A stretch of DNA of 64,000 nt, from assembly GCA_024195265.1 (NCBI GenBank), contig JAJLRJ010000014.1:24619009-24683008 (forward strand). The letters are read 5' to 3'. The notes beneath the pieces were generated by a model, which ran no database searches, was not told where the DNA came from, and worked only from the letters and a program-made list of their open reading frames with translations. This DNA is from Dendrophyllia cribrosa. Its lineage: Eukaryota > Cnidaria > Anthozoa > Scleractinia > Dendrophylliidae. Below, piece by piece: positions 1 through 9,466 of the stretch. Made by a program: the position numbers and the translations under genes. Position 1 is the first letter of the stretch. The number at the start of each line of letters is the position of its first letter.

Positions 1-900
1 AAACACTCGCAGATTAAGAGCAATATCTTATATTCCTGCGAAATCTTACAGTCAGTCAATGAAAAGTGTTCAAAACAGGAGTAATATGGCAGAAACTGGC
101 TACAGGCAGCGTTCTGGACGCGCTGTATCTTATTAATATGCGAATGCGGGAGGCCATGTAACAAACTATTGCAATAGTGTAGTTTACTCGTAACAAAAGC
201 GCGAACTAGTGCCAGGAAAACAGTAAGCGCCTGTAGACACACTATTGTTGTGTTCTGGTTCTTTCGTATTCCACACCGTAACTCCCCCAAAAACTGACAG
301 ATAAGTATTAGACACATAACAAAGCAGTAGCCTTTTTTAAACATGCGGGAGATTCAATAAATTATGCTGGATGCAGTAACGCAGGTTCCTAGCTCTGATA
401 CACAACTCGTAAACACAGAATATACTCTATGGAACTGAAAACAATTGGAAGAAGCCATTATTCAAACAGAGAGAACAGCGGCGGCAATTCCACATAACGA
501 TACGTTCCGTTTGCTTTGTTTTAGTCAAAACATTTTATTAATGGTTACATTACAGCAGCGTTCAACTGCCATTTTGAAAAAAAAATGAAAAAAAAGAACG
601 TAAAAAAAAGAACGTAGCAATAATCACTGAGTGCAGTTTTTATTTTGATGGACTTTTTGTCAAGCGGACATTCTTTATCGAAATATGAAGTTCTTCATCT
701 TTATCATTCCGGGGGTCGCTCCATCGTTTCTTTATATGAGGTGATGGTTAATATGAAAAGAGTGACAGACAAAAGTTTCAAGGTCAGGAAACATCACTTT
801 TTATTGACTGATATACATGTATTCTCTTTGAGACTTTTCGTTCTTGTTTTCATCAACATGTTACTGAGGAAGTGATTTTGTTCAATTTAGCTTTAAAAAT
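1..900. other. Gene-free AT-rich DNA
   Basis: No credible coding region is visible. A 76-codon open frame at 645-875 has no recognisable domain and looks like chance. A-rich runs lie at about 577-612. Confidence 0.5.
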
Positions 901-921
901 CATGCATGAATTTAGATTACT

Positions 922-950
922 AGATTAGATTAGATTAGATTAGATTAGAT
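922..950. repeat. (TAGAT)n pentanucleotide microsatellite
   Basis: About six uninterrupted copies of a five-base unit, TAGAT, are visible directly. No associated gene. Confidence 0.9.
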
Positions 951-2606
951 AAATTACCCCCGTTTAAAAAACGCCGGACCTCAAGTAAACGCCGGGTCCG
1001 CGAGGCCTCGAGTTTTAAATCATACAAGGCATCGTTCTTTTTTGGGTCAGTTAATTGAACTTGTAGCGCACTATAGTCAAATAACCTACATTAACAATAA
1101 CAATGCCAAGGATAACCGTAACGATAAATGGTCTATACAGGGTGTCCCAAAAGTTCGTTCCTCTGATTTATATTAAAATAACATTTGATTCACAAACGAT
1201 ATATGCATCAAAATACCAGCAGTTCTTAACTGTTATGTATGCTTTTTTCATACGTAGTTTCAGTAGCCTGAGTGGCCTCCATTATTTTTTATCACATTTC
1301 GTAGCCGTTCCGGCATGGAGCAGGTGTATTTAACCCCGTAAGTCTTTAACGCTGTATTTAACCTCGTAAGTAATAAGGGCATTAAACTAGATTGTTTTTG
1401 TGAAAGTTTTTATTAAAAGGCTATAACATAAGTCAATACAGAATAAAATACAGTTTTGAATAATTAGGTTATATGATGGCTACGCAGCCGTCAGCTCTGT
1501 AAACACTTTAAAAGTTGGATCTTTCGCAGTGTTTAGCGGAGCAGTAAAGTCGTTATTTCCCTGCATTTTTTCGCGGTTTGCTAGTCAAGACAGGGATACT
1601 AATTAAGGGATACTAAGAAGCCGCTTTAGTGGAAAAAGATGAGCTTTCAGGGATGAAATCTTGCTTCGAGGAACTCTCATACGTTTTTATCAATGCAGGA
1701 GCAATGCGGGGAGATGCCTTGTTTTTATTACGGATTTCAGAACCGAAGAAGCGGAGTTTTAACGAATTTCCAAGCAGTCCAGTGACTTAAAGGTAAAATA
1801 AATCACAGTTTTCGATGGGAATTTATGTTGATATCAATTTTTGATTGACTTTTTCTTTGTGTTCTCTTATGTTTTGGAGACATGTTTATGAAACGTGCTC
1901 AAATTAAGTCGTGTTTGTTATCTTGAATTTCATCGAGGATAGTTCTGCCTTGATGCGCTATAAATGGTACGTGTTTTGCTTATAAACATAAACTAATGGA
2001 GATTTGAATAAAATTTTTCGAACGAAGATTTTGTTGTCCATTTTTATGTGTTTGTTCATTCATTACATAGATTGAAAAGCGATTTTATGTAAACAAAACA
2101 AGACTTAGATTTTCTGTCTTCACTCGCGTCGCCTTATGCAAATATGTTTGTGTATTTTTGCAATTTTGATTTCCAAATCAGTTTCTCGGGTTTTTTTTTT
2201 GACAAACAAAAACTGTATTTTATTCGGAAGGTAGTCGTACTAGTTATTCTATACAGAGAAAAGTTGTTTTTGTGAACTTTTGTACGGTCTAAATGTACTG
2301 TGCAGACGGTCGGGTAATAAGTCTTACTGTTTTTTTTTTTGAGAATTGCTAAAATTGAAAAATAGCCCGGTCGTCAATCTTAATTCTTGTGCTTCCGACC
2401 TTTCTCCTTAGTTACGTTTCACCTTAGTTAAGCTTGTTCAAAGTGCGATGCTGTTAGGCTCTGCGTATCTATATATATTAAGTAATAACTGATCATAAGT
2501 TAAATTAGTGACACATCGTCGTCACAACATTATACCAACAATTTCTTTTTTTATAGAAACGAAAGTTGGAAGTTATTCGTAGCTTGGGGAATCACGTCAA
2601 TCTTAC
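951..2606. other. Intronic or intergenic DNA with a possible mariner-type end
   Basis: No gene seen. At about 1138-1163 the sequence GGGTGTCCCAAAAGTTCG resembles the terminal repeat of mariner-like transposons, but no opposite end or transposase was found. Short poly-T runs occur near 2190 and 2330. Confidence 0.4.
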
Positions 2607-2678
2607 AGTTTCTGTAAGCTTGTAACATCAGAAAATGCATCCACTGGAAAGGTTTGAATGTGATTCGAATTCAGTTCC
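2607..2678 (-). CDS. LRR exon (single leucine-rich repeat)
   Basis: A 72-nt exon on the minus strand, preceded by a pyrimidine-rich tract and AG (ttttctttttcag) and followed by gtaag. It enters and leaves in phase 2 and encodes one 24-residue repeat containing LNSNHIQTFPVDAF, matching LxxNxIxxLPxxxF. It is the most downstream (3') exon of the LRR gene seen in this window. The split-site strength and exact length match to the other exons make it convincing; expression is not shown. Confidence 0.8.
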
Positions 2679-2808
2679 CTGAAAAAGAAAAAAACATAAA
2701 ACAAGAAAATATGAAGTGATGTTTGCGATGTACTAATAAAAAAGGGAAAATTAAATTCAAATTAAAAATATGAACGGTATACATATATACATATAAATGT
2801 AGATCTTT

Positions 2809-3060
2809 GGATTAGATCTTCCGTCGCTCTACCGCTTGAGCCACGTACGTACGACCTCGTGACTTAAGCGGTAGAGCGACGGAAGATCTAATCCGGAGGT
2901 CGTGGGTTCGAATCCCACCGAGGTCAAAGATTTTTTCTTTCCCTCGTGTGGTCCCTCATTTCCTTACTAGGGCTAACGCTCAGTACAGGGAAATTTATGG
3001 GTTGACTGACCTCAGCACTATAATTTACACACAGAGTTAATTCTCTGATTCCTTGTTTGT
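2809..3060 (+). mobile_element. tRNA-derived SINE, copy 1, with inverted head
   Basis: The tRNA-like head at 2853-2925 has a perfect 7-bp acceptor stem (GACCTCG with CGAGGTC) and a perfect T arm (GTGGG TTCGAAT CCCAC). The D stem is mismatched, so it is not a working tRNA. A unique body follows, ending near 3060. An inverted partial copy of the head at 2809-2845 lies immediately upstream and makes a hairpin of about 37-bp arms around a TACGTA centre. Confidence 0.7.
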
Positions 3061-3154
3061 ATCACCAGTGCTACGTGGCTTAACATTTATTTGTACCCTT
3101 CACATTCTCATTGCCACGAATTGCCACCTTATTACCAACGATCTGCTCCCGTAC

Positions 3155-3325
3155 AGCCTCGTGGCTCAAGCGGTAGAGCGACGGAAGATTTAATCCGGAG
3201 GTCGTGGGTTCGAATCCCACCGAGGTCGAATATTTTTTTCCCTCGTGAAGACCCCATTTCCTAACGCTCAGTACAGGGAAATTTATGGGTTGACCTTAGC
3301 ACTATAATTTACACACAGAGTTAAC
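3155..3325 (+). mobile_element. tRNA-derived SINE, copy 2
   Basis: The tRNA-like head at 3155-3227 is nearly identical to the one at 2853, with A-box TGGCTCAAGCGG and B-box GGTTCGAATCC intact, followed by the same body (AACGCTCAGTACAGGGAAAT and onward). Same orientation as copy 1, about 300 bp apart. Confidence 0.7.
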
Positions 3326-3520
3326 AGACCATTTCACAGTTGTCTTTTTAGTGTCCTGGCCTTTATGATACAGACCTTAGAGCATTTCAGATGTAAATTT
3401 AGCTAGTTAGCATGAGAAAATCATTATTAACATATGAAAGACAGAAAGGTTTGTATCACCTCCAACCTCGCTTTCACTCAAAGGCAAGGTCACCAAGCGC
3501 ACAACTGTAAATATATCTTA

Positions 3521-3657
3521 TTGACCAAGCGCGAGGGCCGTACTGGGAGAATATCGGCCCGAGGTCTTGACAGTACGGACCGACCGCAGCGAGGTCCGTA
3601 CAGAAAAGACCGGAGGCCGATATTCTCCCAGTATGGTCCCGAGCAAGCTTGGTTAAT
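3521..3657. mobile_element. Foldback (inverted-repeat) element
   Basis: Left arm starting TTGACCAAGCGCGAG and right arm ending in its complement (GAGCAAGCTTGGTTAA) enclose a nearly complete palindrome; GGGAGAATATCGGCC recurs inverted as GGCCGATATTCTCCC. The open frames here on both strands are products of the palindrome and not genes. Confidence 0.65.
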
Positions 3658-4272
3658 AAGAGATTTATTACACGACTCCTGCCGGCGGGAGGATCGCGCG
3701 GGATCATTCTGGACAATGCCCGATCCAATACTTAGAGAATATTGGACCGGCAATCGAGCATTCTGATTGGTTGATTTTAGTTATTGGCCCTCTGACTGTC
3801 TTAGTCGTGTAATAAAATGGACTATTCTCTGATTCCTTGCACATATATACATATACAGTAAGCCGAAACACAGACACTATTGTATTGCGGCTCTTTGTTT
3901 CGTAAAGAATCATTCCATTTTAAGTCTCTCAAACGGTTCTCTTCTGCAATTGTACTTATGATATGCTGGAGATTTGCGTCAAATTAAACATACAGATGTG
4001 ATAAAGATGTAAGAGGAGAAAAGACGGCTGCTGTAAGATTTCTTATGTTGTTTAAATTCATATACCTACAACAAGAGAGGAAATAAAAAATGTCATGGAT
4101 TTATAAGGAAAAGTAAACAAAAACTGGCTCCCTTTGGGAGCATGCCTTTATTGCACGTCGCCATTTTTTGGATGCACCGTTAATCCAACCCTTCTTCTTT
4201 TGGAATTTTTGGGACCACACGGATCTACCCCTTATAGTTGTCAAAGTTAAAGGCCAATTATTCTTATAGATC

Positions 4273-4276
<4 letters not shown>
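3658..4276. other. No gene seen
   Basis: AT-rich DNA without recognisable coding or structural signals. Confidence 0.4.

Positions 4277-4310
<34 letters not shown>
4277..4310. repeat. (TA)n microsatellite
   Basis: About 17 uninterrupted TA units. Confidence 0.95.
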
Positions 4311-4313
<3 letters not shown>

Positions 4314-4475
4314 GGTTTTGAAGGTGCTGCCTGAGCCAACGAAAGATGTCATACCAAAAGGATCACAATAATGGATTCACAGTCCGGATTCGGTGGATAT
4401 AATAAAAAACTAGTTAAAAAGACCAAAAATGGACAACTTTTGGTATAAAAAAATGTAAAAATTTAGTTAAAAAAC

Positions 4476-4500
4476 GTTTCGGTCTCTCGATCTTCATCAG
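4476..4500 (-). ncRNA. Hammerhead-ribozyme-like core of a Penelope-type retroelement
   Basis: Read on the minus strand, CTGATGA is followed by a GATC-GAGA-GACC stem-loop (one mismatch) and GAAAC, the conserved order of a hammerhead core (CUGAUGA, stem II, GAAA). Penelope-like elements are known to carry hammerheads near their ends. No reverse transcriptase is visible nearby, so this is a short remnant. Flanking stems I and III were not resolved by eye. Confidence 0.5.
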
Positions 4501-4759
4501 TTGTACAGCCGGACAGTTACACATGAGACTTAAATACGGTTACAACAATGACTTAACATTAAACTACTGATAAATTACGTAACAAAAATAATAAAAGCAA
4601 AAATACAACAGTAATACAATAATTCGTTATCACTTCTATTATACTATATACGCCATATCGGGTAACGGCAAGCCCCCTCAATTTTCAGCGACGGGAATGG
4701 CTTGAGGCCCATGTCCAAGCGAAAAGTTAGCGAGCATGTTTTGTCAAATCCAGTCAGAA

Positions 4760-4808
4760 TATATATATATATATATATAACCCTAACCCTAACCCATATA
4801 TATATATA
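4760..4808. repeat. TA tract interrupted by telomere-type CCCTAA units
   Basis: A TA microsatellite is split by AACCCTAACCCTAACCC at about 4779-4795, which is the animal telomere repeat in inverted orientation, then TA repeats resume. Confidence 0.8.
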
Positions 4809-5839
4809 GGAGAATCTTTGTATTGTGTGTCGAGAGGGCTCGATACCATCGAAGAATAGATCCAGAAAACGCAATATTATTTGGTACAACCCCCCATTCG
4901 ATCGCAACGTGAAGGCATAACACATTACAGTGTCTGAAAAGCTGGGTGCGGCTTTGATTGCAACAGGGGAGAGGCGGGACTGAAAACAATAGCTGATAAC
5001 AATAGCAAAACAAAGGATTATATATTCCCCTCGTCATATTTCCCCAAACATATTCCCCCGACATATTCCACTCGACCTATTCCCCTCGCCTTATTTCCCT
5101 CATAATAGACTAACACAAACGGGAAGACAAAATAGGGCATAACAAGAAAAACACTCTAGAATCGGTCAATATTATTTGTTTACATAAAAAGGCAACTTCA
5201 TCAATCTTATTCCTGCGTAATTAACTTGCCGGTCGCGACCAAAAAGTGAAATGCTATAAATAACATTATTCGATGGTATCGAGTCTTCAAGGTTCGAGGT
5301 TTCGAGTCTTCAATAATGTATGACGCCTCGTTTTACGCTTGAACCTGAATATGTTTCCGTCGGTTTCCTTTGGAAAACACACCGCAACCACTCCATTGAT
5401 CTTCGAAAGATGAAGGCAGTTGGGCCATGGCGAGACCACGAGTACTGTTCATACATTTTCCTCTCTCTCTCCCTCCTTCTACTCAAAGCGAAGCAACGTG
5501 CTCAATGCAAATTTAGCAAAGGCAAAACATGTTTACCGTCTCGCTTCGTCATGTGCCGTGATCCCAATGCGGCCTTGCGGAATCATGCTTTTTTGCATTT
5601 GAATTGAACGGAATGTTACTCTCCGAAAAATTAATAGTTTCTTTGTTTTAGAAAATCTCACAAGGTGAAAAATAAGCATGTTATTGACCTGTCCCTCGGG
5701 GAGATGTGATATATTCTCCTCGTGGCGTACCCGAGGGCGTATCACATTTCCCCTTGCTCCTAAACAATAACCCTTACATAGATAGCCGTGCTATAGTTCG
5801 CCTACTTCTAGTGTCTTCCATTTTAGGGCTAAAAGCATT
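4809..5839. other. No gene seen
   Basis: The text CATATTCCCC and variants recur at about 5035-5090. A 95-codon frame at 5320-5607 shows no known motif. Confidence 0.4.
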
Positions 5840-5859
5840 TGATGTGATGACAGTGCTGC

Positions 5860-6235
5860 AGTTCTTCAAGAAAAGTGGAAGTCCATCATGTATCACGTCA
5901 CTAACAAGCACAAATGGCATGGCTACACCCACTTTCATGAATGCTCCCATCCAAGACTGGCCAATGCTGCATCCAGGAAAAAGAAATGGTTGAAGCCTGA
6001 TACCCCTGCTTACATTGCTCTTGAAGAAGTGGTGTTGAACAAAAAGCTATTGAAGGATCTTGAGAAGCTCACAGAGTTCTGCCACACTGGAGAAACAGAG
6101 GTTTACCATTCTGAATACCTCGAGTACTGCCCCAAGCATGAGCATTTTTCCCACAAAGGTATGACAGCACGCACACAACTCGCAGCCCTGGACCATAATG
6201 CCAATACGGGACGGAAGCAGGCAGTTGTGCAATTT
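5860..6235 (+). pseudogene. Fragment of a transposon-associated protein
   Basis: An open frame (ATG at 5888, continuing open slightly upstream) encodes a His/Cys-rich stretch including HGYTHFHECSHPRL and VYHSEYLEYCPKHEHFSHKG. This looks like a protein family repeatedly seen as repeats in fish and cnidarian genomes, but I cannot name it. Similarity-like texture stops near 6235 and the frame runs into unrelated AT-rich sequence, so I treat it as a truncated exon. No splice sites were established. Confidence 0.35.
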
Positions 6236-6239
6236 GGAG

Positions 6240-7895
6240 CACGCAGAGGGGTTCTTTTAATTTTCATTGATATTATGTCTTTATGCCATTCCCAAAATGT
6301 ACAGGAAAGGAACAAGAGTTCAATAATTAGGAATCCTTCACTAATTACTCTTTAGAAGGCCTTTCAGTGTTCTAAAAACTATATATAAAACAGGATTCCA
6401 AAAAAAAAACTATTTCATATCAAATGGGCATTATTCATCTGCAAAATGAAATCCCTCAAACACAAAATCTTCTTCAAGCCCTGGAGGGGGGGAGTGGGCC
6501 CGAATACAACAGACAGCGCAAGATGGCAATGGCACCGTAATTTCTCTCCTAAGAATTCCCCAGCACCATCTCACAAGCTGGAGATATGCAATATGCCGAT
6601 TAAGTTTGTGTTCTGGGCCATCATGCGATTGAGAATCGATTGAGAATATTGATGCTTATATTGGTACCAGGCAGCCTCTAACACCCATTTGTCGAGGCAC
6701 ACCGCTTGAAAACCTGGATGCTGTATAAAGCACGATGGTGGTTGTTCATAGCCTCTGCATTCTTTGCCACAATCTCAGGAAACTCTAAGCAGCACTTGCA
6801 TTCTTCTCTCTTTTGCAATATTTCACAATTTTCACACATGCACCTTAAGTAAACATTGCCAAGTTGAGGTATTCGAATGTTCTATTTAAAAACTTGACCT
6901 TGAACTAGAATTGATTCCTGCAGTGAAACCTTTATGAACGCGACAAAATGCAAGGCGTTTGTAAACCTAATAACACAATATATTCAGCATATAAACATGT
7001 GTGTTAAGTGTTAAGAGACATGGCATTTCTACTTTTGGGCCCAAATGACTATTTATAAAATTTATGGAGCTTATATTTTAAAATAAACTTATAGTCACGA
7101 AGAAAACAAAACAGTACCAGACAAAAACATAATGCTTTGTTTGGGACAATTGCATAGATATAAGACCCCAAGACCGTAGCCTCAGTCATTCCAAAGGTAA
7201 GACACACAAAACCAAAGCACACTAGACTGCGCTAGAACCACAGCACCAGCGAACGATGGCCGGAGATGAGGAAACAGAGCTCAGGCGGACAATAAGACCA
7301 AGGAAACGGAGAGCTATATAACGCATGGAAGAAAAAAGGGAAAAGAATGGGATGTAAGCGCAACTAGTACTACAGGTCCCCAAGTGAAGGAGAAATGTAG
7401 AAACGCAAGAAGATGAATCGAAGAAGGAGTTAAAAAATACACCATACGAATTTGGATTAAAAACAAACAAAACAAAAAAACAAACAAACAAACAAACCTA
7501 AACAAAAACAACTTTTATGAACGAACAGAAGGACAGCAAAAAGTCGAGCGAAAACGGAAAAGTTTGGTGACAATGAAATTTGGATTTTGAAATAATCAGT
7601 TGTTCCTAAACATTAAAATTCATAAACATGCACTTCAGTGAACTCACTAAAAACTTGTTAATAGAAAACATAGATTGATAATATGGAAAATTATATTCAA
7701 AAGGATCCAAAGTAATTGTTGATTAGCGCTAAACGTATGGCCCCAAAATATAACAACACGCAATAACATATGTATTAAGGCGTTTCTTATAACGTCCGTT
7801 TACAGCATAGTTAAGTTATTATTCACTTCCATCGGAAGTTTTACTTACGCACAAAACGCGTTTGATATGCTGTTCTTCGTTAGCTGTATTCATTC
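6240..7895. other. No gene seen
   Basis: Intronic-looking DNA. A purine-rich, A-rich stretch runs at 7445-7520 (AAACAAAC-type simple repeat). Confidence 0.4.
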
Positions 7896-7925
7896 CCCGA
7901 AGAAGTCTCAGTAAGAGACGAAACA
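7896..7925 (+). ncRNA. Degenerate hammerhead-like element (Penelope-type)
   Basis: CCGAAGA, then a perfect stem-loop GTCTC-AGTAA-GAGAC, then GAAAC. The first block differs from the hammerhead CTGATGA at two positions, so activity is doubtful; the layout matches ends of Penelope-like elements. Confidence 0.35.
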
Positions 7926-8089
7926 CTTCGAAAATAAACGAAAAAGCTTACAACTACAAGAAGTCTTCCTTTGTGCTGCTCACTAGTCTTCGTTAAAAAA
8001 TTGACTTGTTTGGATTAATTTTACACGGTTAAAACTGTTTCAAAATATATCTCGAAGTTCTCGCCACTCTAAATTTGTAGTGCGAGATT

Positions 8090-8357
8090 CATAGTCGTCT
8101 TCTGGTTGCACTTCCATCTCCTCATTACCAGTCCTCGCTCGACGAAAAGTCTGGCTGGTAAGGCTTGATTATATTTGCGAAAAAAGCTCATTTTCGAAAT
8201 CTTCGTCGCCGCTGGAAAAACTTAATTCGCTAGAATTGGAACAAGTTTCATCAGTCAGAAGACATTTCTGGACTTCAATCACTTTAAAATGGATTGGAAA
8301 CGCTTCCAAAAGTTCAGCAAAGTGAAAGAAGGTTGAATATTGAAGTTTCCTTTGCAT
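8090..8357 (-). pseudogene. Acidic N-terminal fragment of a transposon-type ORF
   Basis: The minus-strand frame starting at 8357 ends in SELSFSSGDEDFENELFSQI before a stop; further acidic coding-like sequence seems to continue to about 8090 in other frames. The acidic Ser/Glu/Asp composition resembles first exons of DNA-transposon genes in cnidarians. Identity uncertain. Confidence 0.25.
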
Positions 8358-8359
8358 CT

Positions 8360-9050
8360 GCTTCGTGCTAATATCGACATGACGTCACATCACAGTCTGC
8401 TGACCTTTTCCGCTACCGCGATAAAAATAAAAACATGGCGGACCAAGCCGCGAACTTTAGGCGATTTTTTGGTCAAATTGTTTTCAACCAAAAACCAATT
8501 TATGCTTGGAAACGTACTCCATATTATGTAAAAGGTAATGTAAAAAATCCTTAAAATGTAGCCTGAGTTCCCCTTTAAGGTATATCGTCTCCAATCTTCT
8601 CCAAAATCTAAATATTTTAATCGTTTTCCTTAGCGAACGGTCAAAAGAGTGCAATAAGTTGTCATGTTTGTACTCGTTTTGGTGTTATCCAGGCTTATAT
8701 CTTGACGCTGTGTTTGTTTTCCTCACAAACGTCCGATTTGAAATTGTCCAATAATATACGGTTCATTTAGTACATGTAGTTCCTTAAATTAATACGGGAA
8801 ACTAAATTCTCATGCGTAGAAAGAACTTCTCCCGACCTAGCGGTAACTTATTTATTTGCTGCAGATGTGTATTGTTGTTACATGTAAGGGGAGATTCTTA
8901 ATCGAGTATTACGGTATTGTCATTTAAATGCATGACTGATTGACGACTTTCGTCTTTTAGTTACGAGTTTTTACGAGGGAATTAACTTTATTTTGTTAAA
9001 AAAAGGTTTACATAAACCCTTCATGTTTTCGAAGTCTACTTTTAACTTAC
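8360..9050. other. No gene seen
   Basis: AT-rich, intron-like. Confidence 0.4.
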
Positions 9051-9122
9051 AGCATGCGAAGTTTCTTCAGCTTTGCAAACGTGTTCTCATGTAGACATTC
9101 AATAGCATTTGTAGACAAACTT
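9051..9122 (-). CDS. LRR exon
   Basis: A 72-nt minus-strand exon with acceptor cctcttag and donor gtaagtt, phase 2 at both ends. It encodes one LRR containing LSTNAIECLHENTF. It is the first LRR exon downstream, in gene order, of the virus-like insertion, so the element lies in the intron before it. Confidence 0.8.
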
Positions 9123-9177
9123 CTAAGAGGTACCAAGAATAAGGCAAACGTTGTTACGCTTTTTAGGATAACATTGT

Positions 9178-9255
9178 AGTAATCCGTAGATCTGTCACTT
9201 GATCTGTCACTGTCACATTGTAGTAATCCGTAGATCTGTCACTAGATCTGTCACT
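9178..9255. repeat. Short tandem duplication
   Basis: Two copies of AGTAATCCGTAGATCTGTCAC with a following GATCTGTCACT repeat, directly abutting the left TTAA of the next element. Confidence 0.7.
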
Positions 9256-9258
9256 TAA

Positions 9259-9462
9259 CCCTTTAAGCCCTAAGAGTGATCAGCATCAAATTTCTCCTTG
9301 TAATATTAATGCCTTATAAATCAAAAAGGTTATGAGAATTAAGGACATGTTTGCACAAGATAAATTCTCTTGATATCCAAACAATTTCTCCCCACTACTT
9401 TTATAGGAAATGTATAGGGACATGAAATGAGAATTTAAATTTTGATATTAGGGCTTAAAGGG
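9259..9462. mobile_element. piggyBac-type MITE
   Basis: A 204-bp element beginning CCCTTTAAGCCCTAA and ending in its complement (TTAGGGCTTAAAGGG), flanked by TTAA on both sides (9255-9258 and 9463-9466). TTAA duplication and CCC-type ends are hallmarks of piggyBac. No coding capacity. Confidence 0.8.
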
Positions 9463-9466
9463 TTAA

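Noticed and set aside
2853..3227. Two functional tRNA genes
   Set aside because: Acceptor and T arms are good, but the D stem of copy 1 is mismatched, the anticodon arm gives an 8-base loop in both, and both are followed by the same SINE body.
3434..3766. 110-codon ORF and opposite-strand ORFs
   Set aside because: All follow from the palindrome at 3521-3657; no domain or splice context.
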